Shown here: positions 12,626-25,374 of the stretch, piece by piece
Layout: each line of letters begins with the position of its first letter
How positions within the stretch are numbered: position 1 is the stretch's first letter
Assembly (NCBI GenBank): GCA_964057225.1
Contig: OZ059894.1
Location: 20,242,476-20,306,475 of the forward strand
Length of the DNA: 64,000 nucleotides
Source of the DNA: Auanema rhodensis
Lineage: Eukaryota; Nematoda; Chromadorea; Rhabditida; Rhabditidae
Direction: 5' to 3'
Notes under the pieces: generated by a model
Seen by the model: only the letters and a program-made list of their open reading frames with translations
Database searches by the model: none
Told to the model about the DNA's origin: nothing
Position numbers and translations under genes: made by a program

Positions 12626-15600
12626 TGAGTTTCCATGTACACTCAACATTGCTTCCAAAAACATTTTGACAAAAATTTTTTCGAAAAATTTCAAAATAAT
12701 TTAGCAAAAAGTAGATGTTTTTAGATTCCTTTTTTCAAGGCAAAGACGATGGACAATGTTATTCAACGATAAAATTAATTCTTCAGGGTGAAAATCGAGG
12801 ATATAAGTGTGAACTTATATCAGTTGATATCTCGGTGCATTTTTAAGCTAGCGCAAATCTGATAAAACAGATCGACGCAGCTTAAAAATTCGCATCGAAT
12901 GCACTATACTACATTGAGAAACGCTTAATACAAAAATTAGTTATGATCGTTTGAAAAATGATGCATTAGTGTATGTTGAGTTTCCATGTACACTCAACAT
13001 TGCTTCCAGAAACATTTTGACAAAAATTTTTTCGAAAAATTTCAAGATAAATTAGCAAAAAGTAGATGTTTTTAGATTCCTTTTTTCAAGACAAAGACGA
13101 TGGACAATGTTATTCAACGATAAAATCAATTCTTCAGGGTGAAAATCGAGGATATAAGTGTGAACTTATATCAGTTGATATCTCGGTGCATTTTTAAGCT
13201 AGCGCAAATCTGATAACACAGATCGACGCAGCTTAAAAATCCGCATCGAATGCACTATACTACATTGATAAACAATCAATACAAAAATTAGTTATGATCG
13301 TTTGAAAAATGATGCATTAGTGTATGTTGAGTTTCCATGTACACTCAACATTGCTTCCAAAAACATTTTGACAAAAATTTTTTCGAAAAATTTCAAAATA
13401 ATTTAGCAAAAAGTAGATGTTTTTAGATTCCTTTTTTCAAGGCAAAGACGATGGACAATGTTATTCAACGATAAAATTAATTCTTCAGGGTGAAAATCGA
13501 GGATATAAGTGTGAACTTATATCAGTTGATATCTCGGTGCATTTTTAAGCTAGCGCAAATCTGATAACACAGATCGACGCAGCTTAAAAATCCGCATCGA
13601 ATGCATTATACTACATTGAGAAACGCTTAATACAAAAATTAGTTATGATCGTTTGAAAAATGATGCATTAGTGTATGTTGAGTTTCCATGTACACTCAAC
13701 ATTGCTTCCAAAAACATTTTGACAAAAATTTTTTCGAAAAATTTCATAATAATTTAGCAAAAAGTAGATGTTTTTAGATTCCTTTTTTCAAGACAAAGAC
13801 GATGGACAATGTTATTCAACGATAAAATCAATTCTTCAGGGTGAAAATCGAGGATATAAGTGTGAACTTATATCAGTTGATATCTCGGTGTATTTTCAAG
13901 CTAGCGCAAATCTGATAACACAGATCGACGCAGCTTAAAAATCCGCATCGAATGCACTATACTACATTGAGAAACGCTCAATACAAAAATTAGTTATGAT
14001 CGTTTGAAAAATGATGCATTAGTGTATGTTGAGTTTCCATGTACACTCAACATTGCTTCCAAAAACATTTTGACAAAAATTTTTTCAAAAAATTTCAAAA
14101 TAAATTAGCAAAAAGTAGATGTTTTTAGATTCCTTTTTTCAAGGCAAAGACGATGGACAATGTTATACAACGAAAAAATTAATTCTTCAGGGTGAAAATC
14201 GAGGATATAAGTGTGAACTTATATCAGTTGATATCTCGGTGCATTTTCAAGCTAGCGCAAATCTGATAACACAGATCGACGCAGCTTAAAAATCCGCATC
14301 GAATGCACTATACTACATTGAGAAACGCTTAATACAAAAATTAGTTATGATCGTTTGAAAAATGATGCATTAGTGTATGTTGAGTTTCCATGTACACTCA
14401 ACATTGCTTCCAAAAACATTTTGACAAAAATTTTTTCGAAAAATTTCAGAATAAATTAGCAAAAAGTAGATGTTTTTAGATTCCTTTTTTCAAGGCAAAG
14501 ACGATGGCCAATGTTATTCAACGAAAAAATTAATTCTTCAGGGTGAAAATCGAGGATATAAGTGTGAACTTATATCAGTTGATATCTCGGTGCATTTTCA
14601 AGCTAGCGCAAATCTGATAACACAGATCGACGCAGCTTAAAAATCCGCATCGAATGCACTATACTACATTGAGAAACGCTTAATACAAAAATTAGTTATG
14701 ATCGTTTGAAAAATGATGCATTAGTGTATGTTGAGTTTCCATGTACACTCAACATTGCTTCCAAAAACATTTTGACAAAAATTTTTTCGAAAAGTTTCAG
14801 AATAATTTAGCAAAAAGTAGATGTTTTTAGATTCCTTTTTTCAAGGAAAAGACGATGGACAATGTTATTCAACGAAAAAATTAATTCTTCAGGGTGAAAA
14901 TCGAGGATATAAGTGTGAACTTATATCAGTTGATATCTCGGTGCATTTTCAAGCTAGCGCAAATCTGATAACACAGATCGACGCAGCTTAAAAATCCGCA
15001 TCGAATGCACTATACTACATTGAGAAACGCTCAATACAAAAATTAGTTATGATCGTTTGAAAAATGATGCATTAGTGTATGTTGAGTTTCCATGTACACT
15101 CAACATTGCTTCCAAAAACATTTTGACAAAAAGTTTTTCGAAAAATTTCAAAATAATTTAGCAAAAAGTAGATGTTTTTAGATTCCTTTTTTCGAGGCAA
15201 AGACGATGGACAATGTTATTCAACGATAAAATTAATTCTTCAGGGTGAAAATCGAGGATATAAGTGTGAACTTATATCAGTTGATATCTCGGTGCATTTT
15301 TAAGCTAGCGCAAATCTGATAACACAGATCGACGCAGCTTAAAAATCCGCATCGAATGCACTATACTACATTGAGAAACGCTCAATACAAAAATTAGTTA
15401 TGATTGTTTGAAAAATGATGCATTAGTGTATGTTGAGTTTCCATGTACACTCAACATTGCTTCCAAAAACATTTTGACAAAAATTTTTTCGAAAAATTTC
15501 AAAATAATTTAGCAAAAAGTAGATGTTTTTAGATTCCTTTTTTCAAGGCAAAAACGATGGACAATGTTATTCAACGATAAAATCAATTCTTCAGGGTGAA

Positions 15601-15781
15601 AATCGAGGATATAAGTGTGAACTTATATCAGTTGATATCTCGGTGTATTTTTAAGCTAGCGCAAATCTGATAACACAGATCGACGCAGCTTAAAAATCCG
15701 CATCGAATGCACTATACTACATTGAGAAACGCTCAATACAAAAATTAGTTATGATCGTTTGAAAAATGATGCATTAAATGT
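12626..15781 (+). repeat. 9-monomer HOR, copy 2 (3156 bp)
   Basis: Starts are 12626, 12977, 13328, 13679, 14030, 14381, 14732, 15083 and 15434, with the types in the same order as at 4910-8068 and an offset of 7716 bp. The last copy differs by ending in the 3-base deletion 'cattaaatg' and by 'gcactata' in place of 'gcattata'. A private 'gattgttt' lies near 15403. Confidence 0.85.
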
Positions 15782-16835
15782 TGAGTTTCCATGTACACTC
15801 AACATTGCTTCCAAAAACATTTTGACAAAAATTTTTTCGAAAAATTTCAAGATAAATTAGCAAAAAGTAGATGTTTTTAGATTCCTTTTTTCAAGGCAAA
15901 GACGATGGACAATGTTATTCAACGAAAAAATTAATTCTTTAGAGTGAAAATCGAGGATATAAGTGTGAACTTATATCAGTTGATATCTCGGTGCATTTTT
16001 AAGCTAGCGCAAATCTGATAACACAGATCGACGCAGCTTAAAAATTCGCATCGAATGCACTATACTACATTGAGAAACACTTAATACAAAAATTAGTTAT
16101 GATCGTTTGAAAAATGATGCATTAGTGTATGTTGAGTTTCCATGTACACTCAACATTGCTTCCAAAAACATTTTGACAAAAATTTTTTTCAAAAAATTTC
16201 AAAATAAATTAGCAAAAAGTAGATGTTTTTAGATTCCTTTTTTCAAGGCAAAGACGATGGACAATGTTATTCAACAAAAAAATTAATTCTTCAGGGTGAA
16301 AATCGAGGATATAAGTGTGAACTTATATCAGTTGATATCTCGGTGCATTTTCAAGCTAGCGCAAATCTGATAACACAGATCGACGCAGCTTAAAAATCCG
16401 CATCGAATGCACTATACTACATTGAGAAACGCTTAATACAAAAATTAGTTATGATCGTTTGAAAAATGATGCATTAGTGTATGTTGAGTTTCCATGTACA
16501 CTCAACATTGCTTCCAAAAACATTTTGACAAAAATTTTTTCGAAAAATTTCAGAATAATTTAGCAAAAAGTAGATGTTTTTAGATTTCTTTTTTCAAGGC
16601 AAAGACGATGGACAATGTTATTCAACGATAAAATCAATTCTTCAGGGTGAAAATCGAGGATATAAGTGTGAACTTATATCAGTTGATATCTCGGTGTATT
16701 TTTAAGCTAGCGCAAATCTGATAACACAGATCGACGCAGCGTAAAAATCCGCATCGAATGCACTATACTACATTGAGAAACGCTTAATACAAAAATTAGT
16801 TATGATCGTTTGAAAAATGATGCATTAGTGTATGT
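15782..16835 (+). repeat. Second copy of the 1-1054 three-monomer block
   Basis: Monomers at 15782, 16133 and 16485 reproduce the unusual marks of 1, 352 and 704, including the 352-bp middle copy and 'gcagcgtaaa'. Differences noticed: 'aaatttc' for 'atatttc', 'ctttagagtg' for 'cttcagagtg', and 'cgcttaat' for 'cgctcaat'. Confidence 0.85.
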
Positions 16836-17537
16836 TGAGTTTCCATGTACACTCAACATTGCTTCCAAAAACATTTTGACAAAAATATTTTCAAAAAATT
16901 TCAAAATAATTTAGCAAAAAGTAGATGTTTTTAGATTTTTTTTTTCAAGGCAAAGACGATGGACAATGTTATTCAACGAAAAAATTAATTCTTCAGGGTG
17001 AAAATCGAGGATATAAGTGTGAACTTATATCAGTTGATATCTCGGTGCATTTTCAAGCTAGCGCAAATCTGATAACACAGATCGACGCAGCTTAAAAATC
17101 CGCATCGAATGCACTATACTACATTGAGAAACGCTTAATACAAAAGTTAGTTATGATCGTTTGAAAAATGATGCATTAGTGTATGTTGAGTTTCCATGTA
17201 CACTCAACATTGCTTCCAAAAACATTTTGACAAAAATTTTTTCGAAAAATTTCAGAATAATTTAGCAAAAAGTAGATGTTTTTAGATTCCGTTTTTCAAG
17301 GCAAAGACGATGGACAATGTTATTCAACGAAAAAATTAATTCTTCAGGGTGAAAATCGAGGATATAAGTGTGAACTTATATCAGTTGATATCTCGGTGCA
17401 TTTTTAAGCTAGCGCAAATCTGATAACACAGATCGACGCAGCTTAAAAATCCGCATCGAATGCACTATACTACATTGAGAAACGCTCAATACAAAAATTA
17501 GTTATGATCGTTTGAAAAATGATGCATTAGTGTATGT
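16836..17537 (+). repeat. Two monomers related to 27129-27829
   Basis: The copy at 16836 has 'aaaatattttc', a ten-T run and 'aaaagttag'; the copy at 17187 has 'tagattccgtttttc'. The same pair of marks occurs in the same order at 27129 and 27479, about 10.3 kb away, with small differences. Confidence 0.75.
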
Positions 17538-17667
17538 TGAGTTTCCATGTACACTCAACATTGCTTCCAAAAACATTTTGACAAAAATTTTTTCGAAAAA
17601 TTTCAAAATAAATTAGCAAAAAGTAGATGTTTTTAGATTCCTTTTTTCAAGGCAAAGACGAGTTTCT
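17538..17667 (+). repeat. Truncated monomer (130 bp) at a deletion junction
   Basis: This copy runs normally to 'ggcaaagacga' (17651-17661), then jumps to 'gtttct' and the next 'tgagtttcc' at 17668. 221 bases are missing compared with a full copy, including both downstream dyads. The junction reads gacGAGTTTCttGAGTTTCC, so a GAGTTTC motif is present twice, 9 bases apart. It is the only large departure from tandem periodicity in the window. Confidence 0.9.
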
Positions 17668-19770
17668 TGAGTTTCCATGTACACTCAACATTGCTTCCAA
17701 AAACATTTTGACAAAATTTTTTTCAAAAAATTTCAAAATAAATTAGCAAAAAGTAGATGTTTTTAGATTTCTTTTTTCAAGGCAAAGACGATGGACAATG
17801 TTATTCAACAAAAAAATTAATTCTTCAGGGTGAAAATCGAGGATATAAGTGTGAACTTATATCAGTTGATATCTCGGTGCATTTTCAAGCTAGCGCAAAT
17901 CTGATAACACAGATCGACGCAGCTTAAAAATCCGCATCGAATGCACTATACTACATTGAGAAACGCTCAATACAAAAATTAGTTATGATCGTTCGAAAAA
18001 TGATGCATTAGTGTATGTTGAGTTTCCATGTACACTCAACATTGCTTCCAAAAACATTTTGACAAAAATTTTTTCGAAAAATTTCAAAATAAATTAGCAA
18101 AAAGTAGATGTTTTTAGATTCCTCTTTTCAAGGCAAAGACGATGGACAAAGTTATTCAACGAAAAAATTAATTCTTCAGGGTGAAAATCGAGGATATAAG
18201 TGTGAACTTATATCAGTTGATATCTCGGTGCATTTTTAAGCTAGCGCAAATCTGATAACACAGATCGACGCAGCTTAAAAATCCGCATCGAATGCACTAT
18301 ACTACATTAAGAAACGCTCAATACAAAAATTAGTTATGATCGTTCGAAAAATGATGCATTAGTGTATGTTGAGTTTCCATGTACACTCAACATTGCTTCC
18401 AAAAACATTTTGACAAAAATTTTTTCAAAAAATTTCAAAATAAATTAGCAAAAAGTAGATGTTTTTAGATTTCTTTTTTCAAGGCAAAGACGATGGACAA
18501 TGTTATTCAACAAAAAAATTAATTCTTCAGGGTGAAAATCGAGGATATAAGTGTGAACTTATATCAGTTGATATCTCGGTGCATTTTTAAGCTAGCGCAA
18601 ATCTGATAACACAGATCGACGCAGCTTAAAAATCCGCATCGAATGCACTATACTACATTGAGAAACGCTCAATACAAAAATTAGTTATGATCGTTCGAAA
18701 AATGATGCATTAGTGTATGTTGAGTTTCCATGTACACTCAACATTGCTTCCAAAAACATTTTGACAAAACTTTTTTCAAAAAATTTCAAAATAAATTAGC
18801 TAAAAGTAGATGTTTTTAGATTCCTTTTTTCGAGGCAAAGAGGATGGACAATGTTATTCAACGAAAAAATTAATTCTTCAGGGTGAAAATCGAGGATATA
18901 AGGGTGAACTTATATCAGTTGATATCTCGGTGCATTTTTAAGCTAGCGCAAATCTGATAACACAGATCGACGCAGCTTAAAAATCCGCATCGAATGCACT
19001 ATACTACATTGAGAAACGCTTAATACAAAAATTAGTTATGATCGTTTGAAAAATGATGCATTAGTGTATGTTGAGTTTCCATGTACACTCAACATTGCTT
19101 CCAAAAACATTTTGACAAAAATTTTTTCGAAAAATTTCAAAATAATTTAGCAAAAAGTAGATGTTTTTAGATTCCTTTTTTCAAGGCAAAGACGATGGAC
19201 AATGTTATTCAACGAAAAAATTAATTCTTCAGGGTGAAAATCGAGGATATAAGTGTGAACTTATATCAGTTGATATCTCGGTGCATTTTTAAGCTAGCGC
19301 AAATCTGATAACACAGATCGACGCAGCTTAAAAATCCGCATCGAATGCACTATACTACATTGAGAAACGCTCAATACAAAAATTAGTTATGATCGTTTGA
19401 AAAATGATGCATTAGTGTATGTTGAGTTTCCATGTACACTCAACATTGCTTCCAAAAACATTTTGACAAAACTTTTTTCAAAAATTTTCAAAATAAATTA
19501 GCAAAAAGTAGATGTTTTTAGATTCCTTTTTTCAAGGCAAAGACGATGGACAATGTTATTCAACAAAAAAATTAATTCTTCAGGGTGAAAATCGAGGATA
19601 TAAGTGTGAACTTATATCAGTTGATATCTCGGTGCATTTTTAAGCTAGCGCAAATCTGATAACACAGATCGACGCAGCTTAAAAATCCGCATCGAATGCA
19701 CTATACTACATTGAAAAACGCTTAATACAAAAATTAGTTATGATCGTTTGAAAAATGATGCATTAAATGT
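17668..19770 (+). repeat. Six monomers, transition block
   Basis: Starts are 17668, 18019, 18370, 18721, 19072 and 19423. Marks include 'gttcgaaaaatg' tails, 'aacaaaaaaatt' and CAA instead of CGA after the T run. The copy at 18721 has 'agctaaaag', 'ttcgagg' and 'gaggatgg', marks that reappear in the 32041-36954 HORs, and 'aagggtg' which breaks one hairpin pair. The copy at 19423 ends with the 3-base deletion. Confidence 0.75.
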
Positions 19771-22221
19771 TGAGTTTCCATGTACACTCAACATTGCTTC
19801 CAAAAACATTTTGACAAAAAGTTTTTCGAAAAATTTCAAAATAATTTAGCAAAAAGTAGATGTTTTTAGATTCCTTTTTTCAAGGCAAAGACGATGGACA
19901 ATGTTATTCAACGATAAAATTAATTCTTCAGGGTGAAAATCGAGGATATAAGTGTGAACTTATATCAGTTGATATCTCGGTGCATTTTTAAGCTAGCGCA
20001 AATCTGATAACACAGATCGACGCAGCTTACAAATCCGCATCGAATGCACTATACTACATTGAGAAACGCTCAATACAAAAATTAGTTATGATCGTTCGAA
20101 AAATGATGCATTAGTGTATGTTGAGTTTCCATGTACACTCAACATTGCTTCCAAAAACATTTTGACAAAAATTTTTTCAAAAAATTTCAAAATAGATTAG
20201 CAAAAAGTAGATGTTTTTAGATTTCTTTTTTCAAGGCAAAGACGATGGACAATGTTATTCAACAAAAAAATTAATTCTTCAGGGTGAAAATCGAGGATAT
20301 AAGTATGAACTTATATCAGTTGATATCTCGGTGCATTTTTAAGCTAGCGCAAATCTGATAACACAGATCGACGCAGCTTACAAATCCGCATCGAATGCAC
20401 TATACTACATTGAGAAACGCTTAATACAAAAATTAGTTATGATCGTTTGAAAAATGATGCATTAAATGTTGAGTTTCCATGTACACTCAACATTGCTTCC
20501 AAAAACATTTTGACAAAAAGTTTTTCGAAAAATTTCAAAATAATTTAGCAAAAAGTAGATGTTTTTAGATTCCTTTTTTCAAGGCAAAGACGATGGACAA
20601 TGTTATTCAACGATAAAATTAATTCTTCAGGGTGAAAATCGAGGATATAAGTGTGAACTTATATCAGTTGATATCTCGGTGCATTTTTAAGCTAGCGCAA
20701 ATCTGATAACACAGATCGACGCAGCTTACAAATCCGCATCGAATGCACTATACTACATTGAGAAACGCTCAATACAAAAATTAGTTATGATCGTTCGAAA
20801 AATGATGCATTAGTGTATGTTGAGTTTCCATGTACACTCAACATTGCTTCCAAAAACATTTTGACAAAAATTTTTTCAAAAAATTTCAAAATAGATTAGC
20901 AAAAAGTAGATGTTTTTAGATTTCTTTTTTCAAGGCAAAGACGATGGACAATGTTATTCAACAAAAAAATTAATTCTTCAGGGTGAAAATCGAGGATATA
21001 AGTATGAACTTATATCAGTTGATATCTCGGTGCATTTTTAAGCTAGCGCAAATCTGATAACACAGATCGACGCAGCTTACAAATCCGCATCGAATGCACT
21101 ATACTACATTGAGAAACGCTTAATACAAAAATTAGTTATGATCGTTTGAAAAATGATGCATTAAATGTTGAGTTTCCATGTACACTCAACATTGCTTCCA
21201 AAAACATTTTGACAAAAAGTTTTTCGAAAAATTTCAAAATAATTTAGCAAAAAGTAGATGTTTTTAGATTCCTTTTTTCAAGGCAAAGACGATGGACAAT
21301 GTTATTCAACAAAAAAATTAATTCTTCAGGGTGAAAATCGAGGATATAAGTATGAACTTATATCAGTTGATATCTCGGTGCATTTTTAAGCTAGCGCAAA
21401 TCTGATAACACAGATCGACGCAACTTACAAATCCGCATCGAATGCACTATACTACATTGAGAAACGCTTAATACAAAAATTAGTTATGATCGTTTGAAAA
21501 ATGATGCATTAGTGTATGTTGAGTTTCCATGTACACTCAACATTGCTTCCAAAAACATTTTGACCAAAATTTTTTCGAAAAATTTCAAAATAAATTAGCA
21601 AAAAGTAGATGTTTTTAGATTCCTTTTTTCAAGGCAAAGACGATGGACAATGTTATTCAACGAAAAAATTAATTCTTCAGGGTGAAAATCGAGGATATAA
21701 GTGTGAACTTATATCAGTTGATATCTCGGTGCATTTTTAAGCTAGCGCAAATCTGATAACACAGATCGACGCAGCTTACAAATCCGCATCGAATGCACTA
21801 TACTACATTGAGAAACGCTCAATACAAAAATTAGTTATGATCGTTCGAAAAATGATGCATTAGTGTATGTTGAGTTTCCATGTACACTCAACATTGCTTC
21901 CAAAAACATTTTGACAAAAATTTTTTCAAAAAATTTCAAAATAAATTAGCAAAAAGTAGATGTTTTTAGATTTCTTTTTTCAAGGCAAAGACGATGGACA
22001 ATGTTATTCAACAAAAAAATTAATTCTTCAGGGTGAAAATCGAGGATATAAGTATGAACTTATATCAGTTGATATCTCGGTGCATTTTTAAGCTAGCGCA
22101 AATCTGATAACACAGATCGACGCAGCTTACAAATCCGCATCGAATGCACTATACTACATTGAGAAACGCTTAATACAAAAATTAGTTATGATCGTTTGAA
22201 AAATGATGCATTAGTGTATGT
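19771..22221 (+). repeat. 699-bp dimer repeats sharing 'cttacaaatcc'
   Basis: Seven consecutive monomers (19771, 20122, 20470, 20821, 21169, 21520, 21871) all have 'cttacaaatcc' for the usual 'cttaaaaatcc'. The pairs 19771/20122 and 20470/20821 are near-identical dimers of 351+348 bp: first member 'aaaaagtttttcg' with 'gttcgaaa', second 'aatagattag' with 'aagtatgaac'. The shared change breaks the right arm of the large dyad in all seven. Confidence 0.85.
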
Positions 22222-24318
22222 TGAGTTTCCATGTACACTCAACATTGCTTCCAAAAACATTTTGACAAAAATTTTTTCGAAAAATTTCAAAATAAATTAG
22301 CAAAAAGTAGATGTTTTTAGATTCCTTTTTTCAAGGCAAAGACGATGGACAATGTTATTCAACGAAAAAATTAATTCTTCAGGGTGAAAATCGAGGATAT
22401 AAGTGTGAACTTATATCAGTTGATATCTCGGTGCATTTTTAAGCTAGCGCAAATCTGATAACACAGATCGACGCAGCTTAAAAATCCGCATCGAATGCAC
22501 TATACTACATTGAGAAACGCTTAATACAAAAATTAGTTATGATCGTTTGAAAAATGATGCATTAGTGTATGTTGAGTTTCCATGTACACTCAACATTGCT
22601 TCCAAAAACATTTTGACAAAAATTTTTTCAAAAAATTTCAAAATAAATTAGCAAAAAGTAGATGTTTTTAGATTCCTTTTTTCAAGGCAAAGACGATGGA
22701 CAATGTTATTCAACAAAAAAATTAATTCTTCAGGGTGAAAATCGAGGATATAAGTGTGAACTTATATCAGTTGATATCTCGGTGCATTTTTAAGCTAGCG
22801 CAAATCTGATAACACAGATCGACGCAGCTTAAAAATCCGCATCGAATGCACTATACTACATTGAGAAACGCTTAATACAAAAATTAGTTATGATCGTTTG
22901 AAAAATGATGCATTAAATGTTGAGTTTCCATGTACACTCAACATTGCTTCTAAAAACATTTTGACAAAAATTTTTTCGAAAAATTTCGGAATAAATTAGC
23001 AAAAAGTAGATGTTTTTAGATTCCTTTTTTCAAGGCAAAGACGATGGACAATGTTATTCAACAAAAAAATTAATTCTTCAGGGTGAAAATCGAGGATATA
23101 AGTGTGAACTTATATCAGTTGATATCTCGGTGCATTTTTAAGCTAGCGCAAATCTGATAACACAGATCGACGCAGCTTAAAAATCCGCATCGAATGCACT
23201 ATACTACATTGAGAAACGCTTAATACAAAAATTAGTTATGATCGTTTGAAAAATGATGCATTAGTGTATGTTGAGTTTCCATGTACACTCAACATTGCTT
23301 CCAAAAACATTTTGACAAAAATTTTTTCAAAAAATTTCAAAATAAATTAGCAAAAAGTAGATGTTTTTAGATTCCTTTTTTCAAGGCAAAGACGATGGAC
23401 AATGTTATTCAACAAAAAAATTAATTCTTCAGGGTGAAAATCGAGGATATAAGTGTGAACTTATATCAGTTGATATCTCGGTGCATTTTTAAGCTAGCGC
23501 AAATCTGATAACACAGATCGACGCAGCTTAAAAATCCGCATCGAATGCACTATACTACATTGAAAAACGCTTAATACAAAAATTAGTTATGATCGTTTGA
23601 AAAATGATGCATTAAATGTTGAGTTTCCATGTACACTCAACATTGCTTCCAAAAACATTTTGACAAAAAGTTTTTCGAAAAATTTCAAAATAATTTAGCA
23701 AAAAGTAGATGTTTTTAGATTCCTTTTTTCAAGGCAAAGACGATGGACAATGTTATTCAACAAAAAAATTAATTCTTCAGGGTGAAAATCGAGGATATAA
23801 GTGTGAACTTATATCAGTTGATATCTCGGTGCATTTTTAAGCTAGCGCAAATCTGATAACACAGATCGACGCAGCTTAAAAATCCGCATCGAATGCACTA
23901 TACTACATTGAAAAACGCTTAATACAAAAATTAGTTATGATCGTTTGAAAAATGATGCATTAAATGTTGAGTTTCCATGTACACTCAACATTGCTTCCAA
24001 AAACATTTTGACAAAAAGTTTTTCGAAAAATTTCAAAATAATTTAGCAAAAAGTAGATGTTTTTAGATTCCTTTTTTCAAGGCAAAGACGATGGACAATG
24101 TTATTCAACGATAAAATTAATTCTTCAGGGTGAAAATCGAGGATATAAGTGTGAACTTATATCAGTTGATATCTCGGTGCATTTTTAAGCTAGCGCAAAT
24201 CTGATAACACAGATCGACGCAGCTTAAAAATCCGCATCGAATGCACTATACTACATTGAGAAACGCTCAATACAAAAATTAGTTATGATCGTTTGAAAAA
24301 TGATGCATTAGTGTATGT
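22222..24318 (+). repeat. Six monomers rich in 348-bp copies
   Basis: Starts are 22222, 22573, 22921, 23272, 23620 and 23968. The copies at 22573, 23272 and 23620 end with the 3-base deletion. The copy at 22921 has private 'cttctaaaaac' and 'tttcggaat'. Copies 22573 and 23272 are near-identical, as are 23620 and 23968 for their first halves. Confidence 0.75.
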
Positions 24319-25374
24319 TGAGTTTCCATGTACACTCAACATTGCTTCCAAAAACATTTTGACAAAAATTTTTTTCAAAAAATTTCAAAATAAATTAGCA
24401 AAAAGTAGATGTTTTTAGATTCCTTTTTTCAAGGCAAAGACGATGGACAATGTTATTCAACGATAAAATTAATTCTTCAGGGTGAAAATCGAGGATATAA
24501 GTGTGAACTTATATCAGTTGATATCTCGGTGCATTTTTAAGCTAGCGCAAATCTGATAACACAGATCGACGCAGCTTAAAAATCCGCATCGAATGCACTA
24601 TACTACATTGAGAAACGCTCAATACAAAAATTAGTTATGATCGTTTGAAAAATGATGCATTAGTGTATGTTGAGTTTCCATGTACACTCAACATTGCTTC
24701 CAAAAACATTTTGACAAAAATTTTTTTCAAAAAATTTCAAAATAAATTAGCAAAAAGTAGATGTTTTTAGATTCCTTTTTTCAAGGCAAAGACGATGGAC
24801 AATGTTATTCAACGATAAAATTAATTCTTCAGGGTGAAAATCGAGGATATAAGTGTGAACTTATATCAGTTGATATCTCGGTGCATTTTTAAGCTAGCGC
24901 AAATCTGATAACACAGATCGACGCAGCTTAAAAATCCGCATCGAATGCAATATACTACATTGAGAAACGCTCAATACAAAAATTAGTTATGATCGTTTGA
25001 AAAATGATGCATTAGTGTATGTTGAGTTTCCATGTACACTCAACATTGCTTCCAAAAACATTTTGACAAAAATTTTTTTCAAAAAATTTCAAAATAAATT
25101 AGCAAAAAGTAGATGTTTTTAGATTCCTTTTTTCAAGGCAAAGACGATGGACAATGTTATTCAACAAAAAAATTAATTCTTCAGGGTGAAAATCGAGGAT
25201 ATAAGTGTGAACTTATATCAGTTGATATCTCGGTGCATTTTTAAGCTAGCGCAAATCTGATAACACAGATCGACGCAGCTTAAAAATCCGCATCGAATGC
25301 ACTATACTACATTGAGAAACGCTTAATACAAAAATTAGTTATGATCGTTTGAAAAATGATGCATTAGTGTATGT
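24319..25374 (+). repeat. Three tandem 352-bp monomers
   Basis: Copies at 24319, 24671 and 25023 each have one extra T before CAAAAAATTTC, giving a local period of exactly 352. They are close to identical, with 'gcaatatac' private to the second and 'aacaaaaaaatt' in the third. This is a local run amplified from a single 352-bp founder. Confidence 0.85.

Noticed and set aside
17638-17680. Mobile element insertion at the irregular junction
   Set aside because: The join only removes satellite sequence. Apart from about six bases there is no added DNA, terminal inverted repeat, poly-A tail or target duplication of insertion type.
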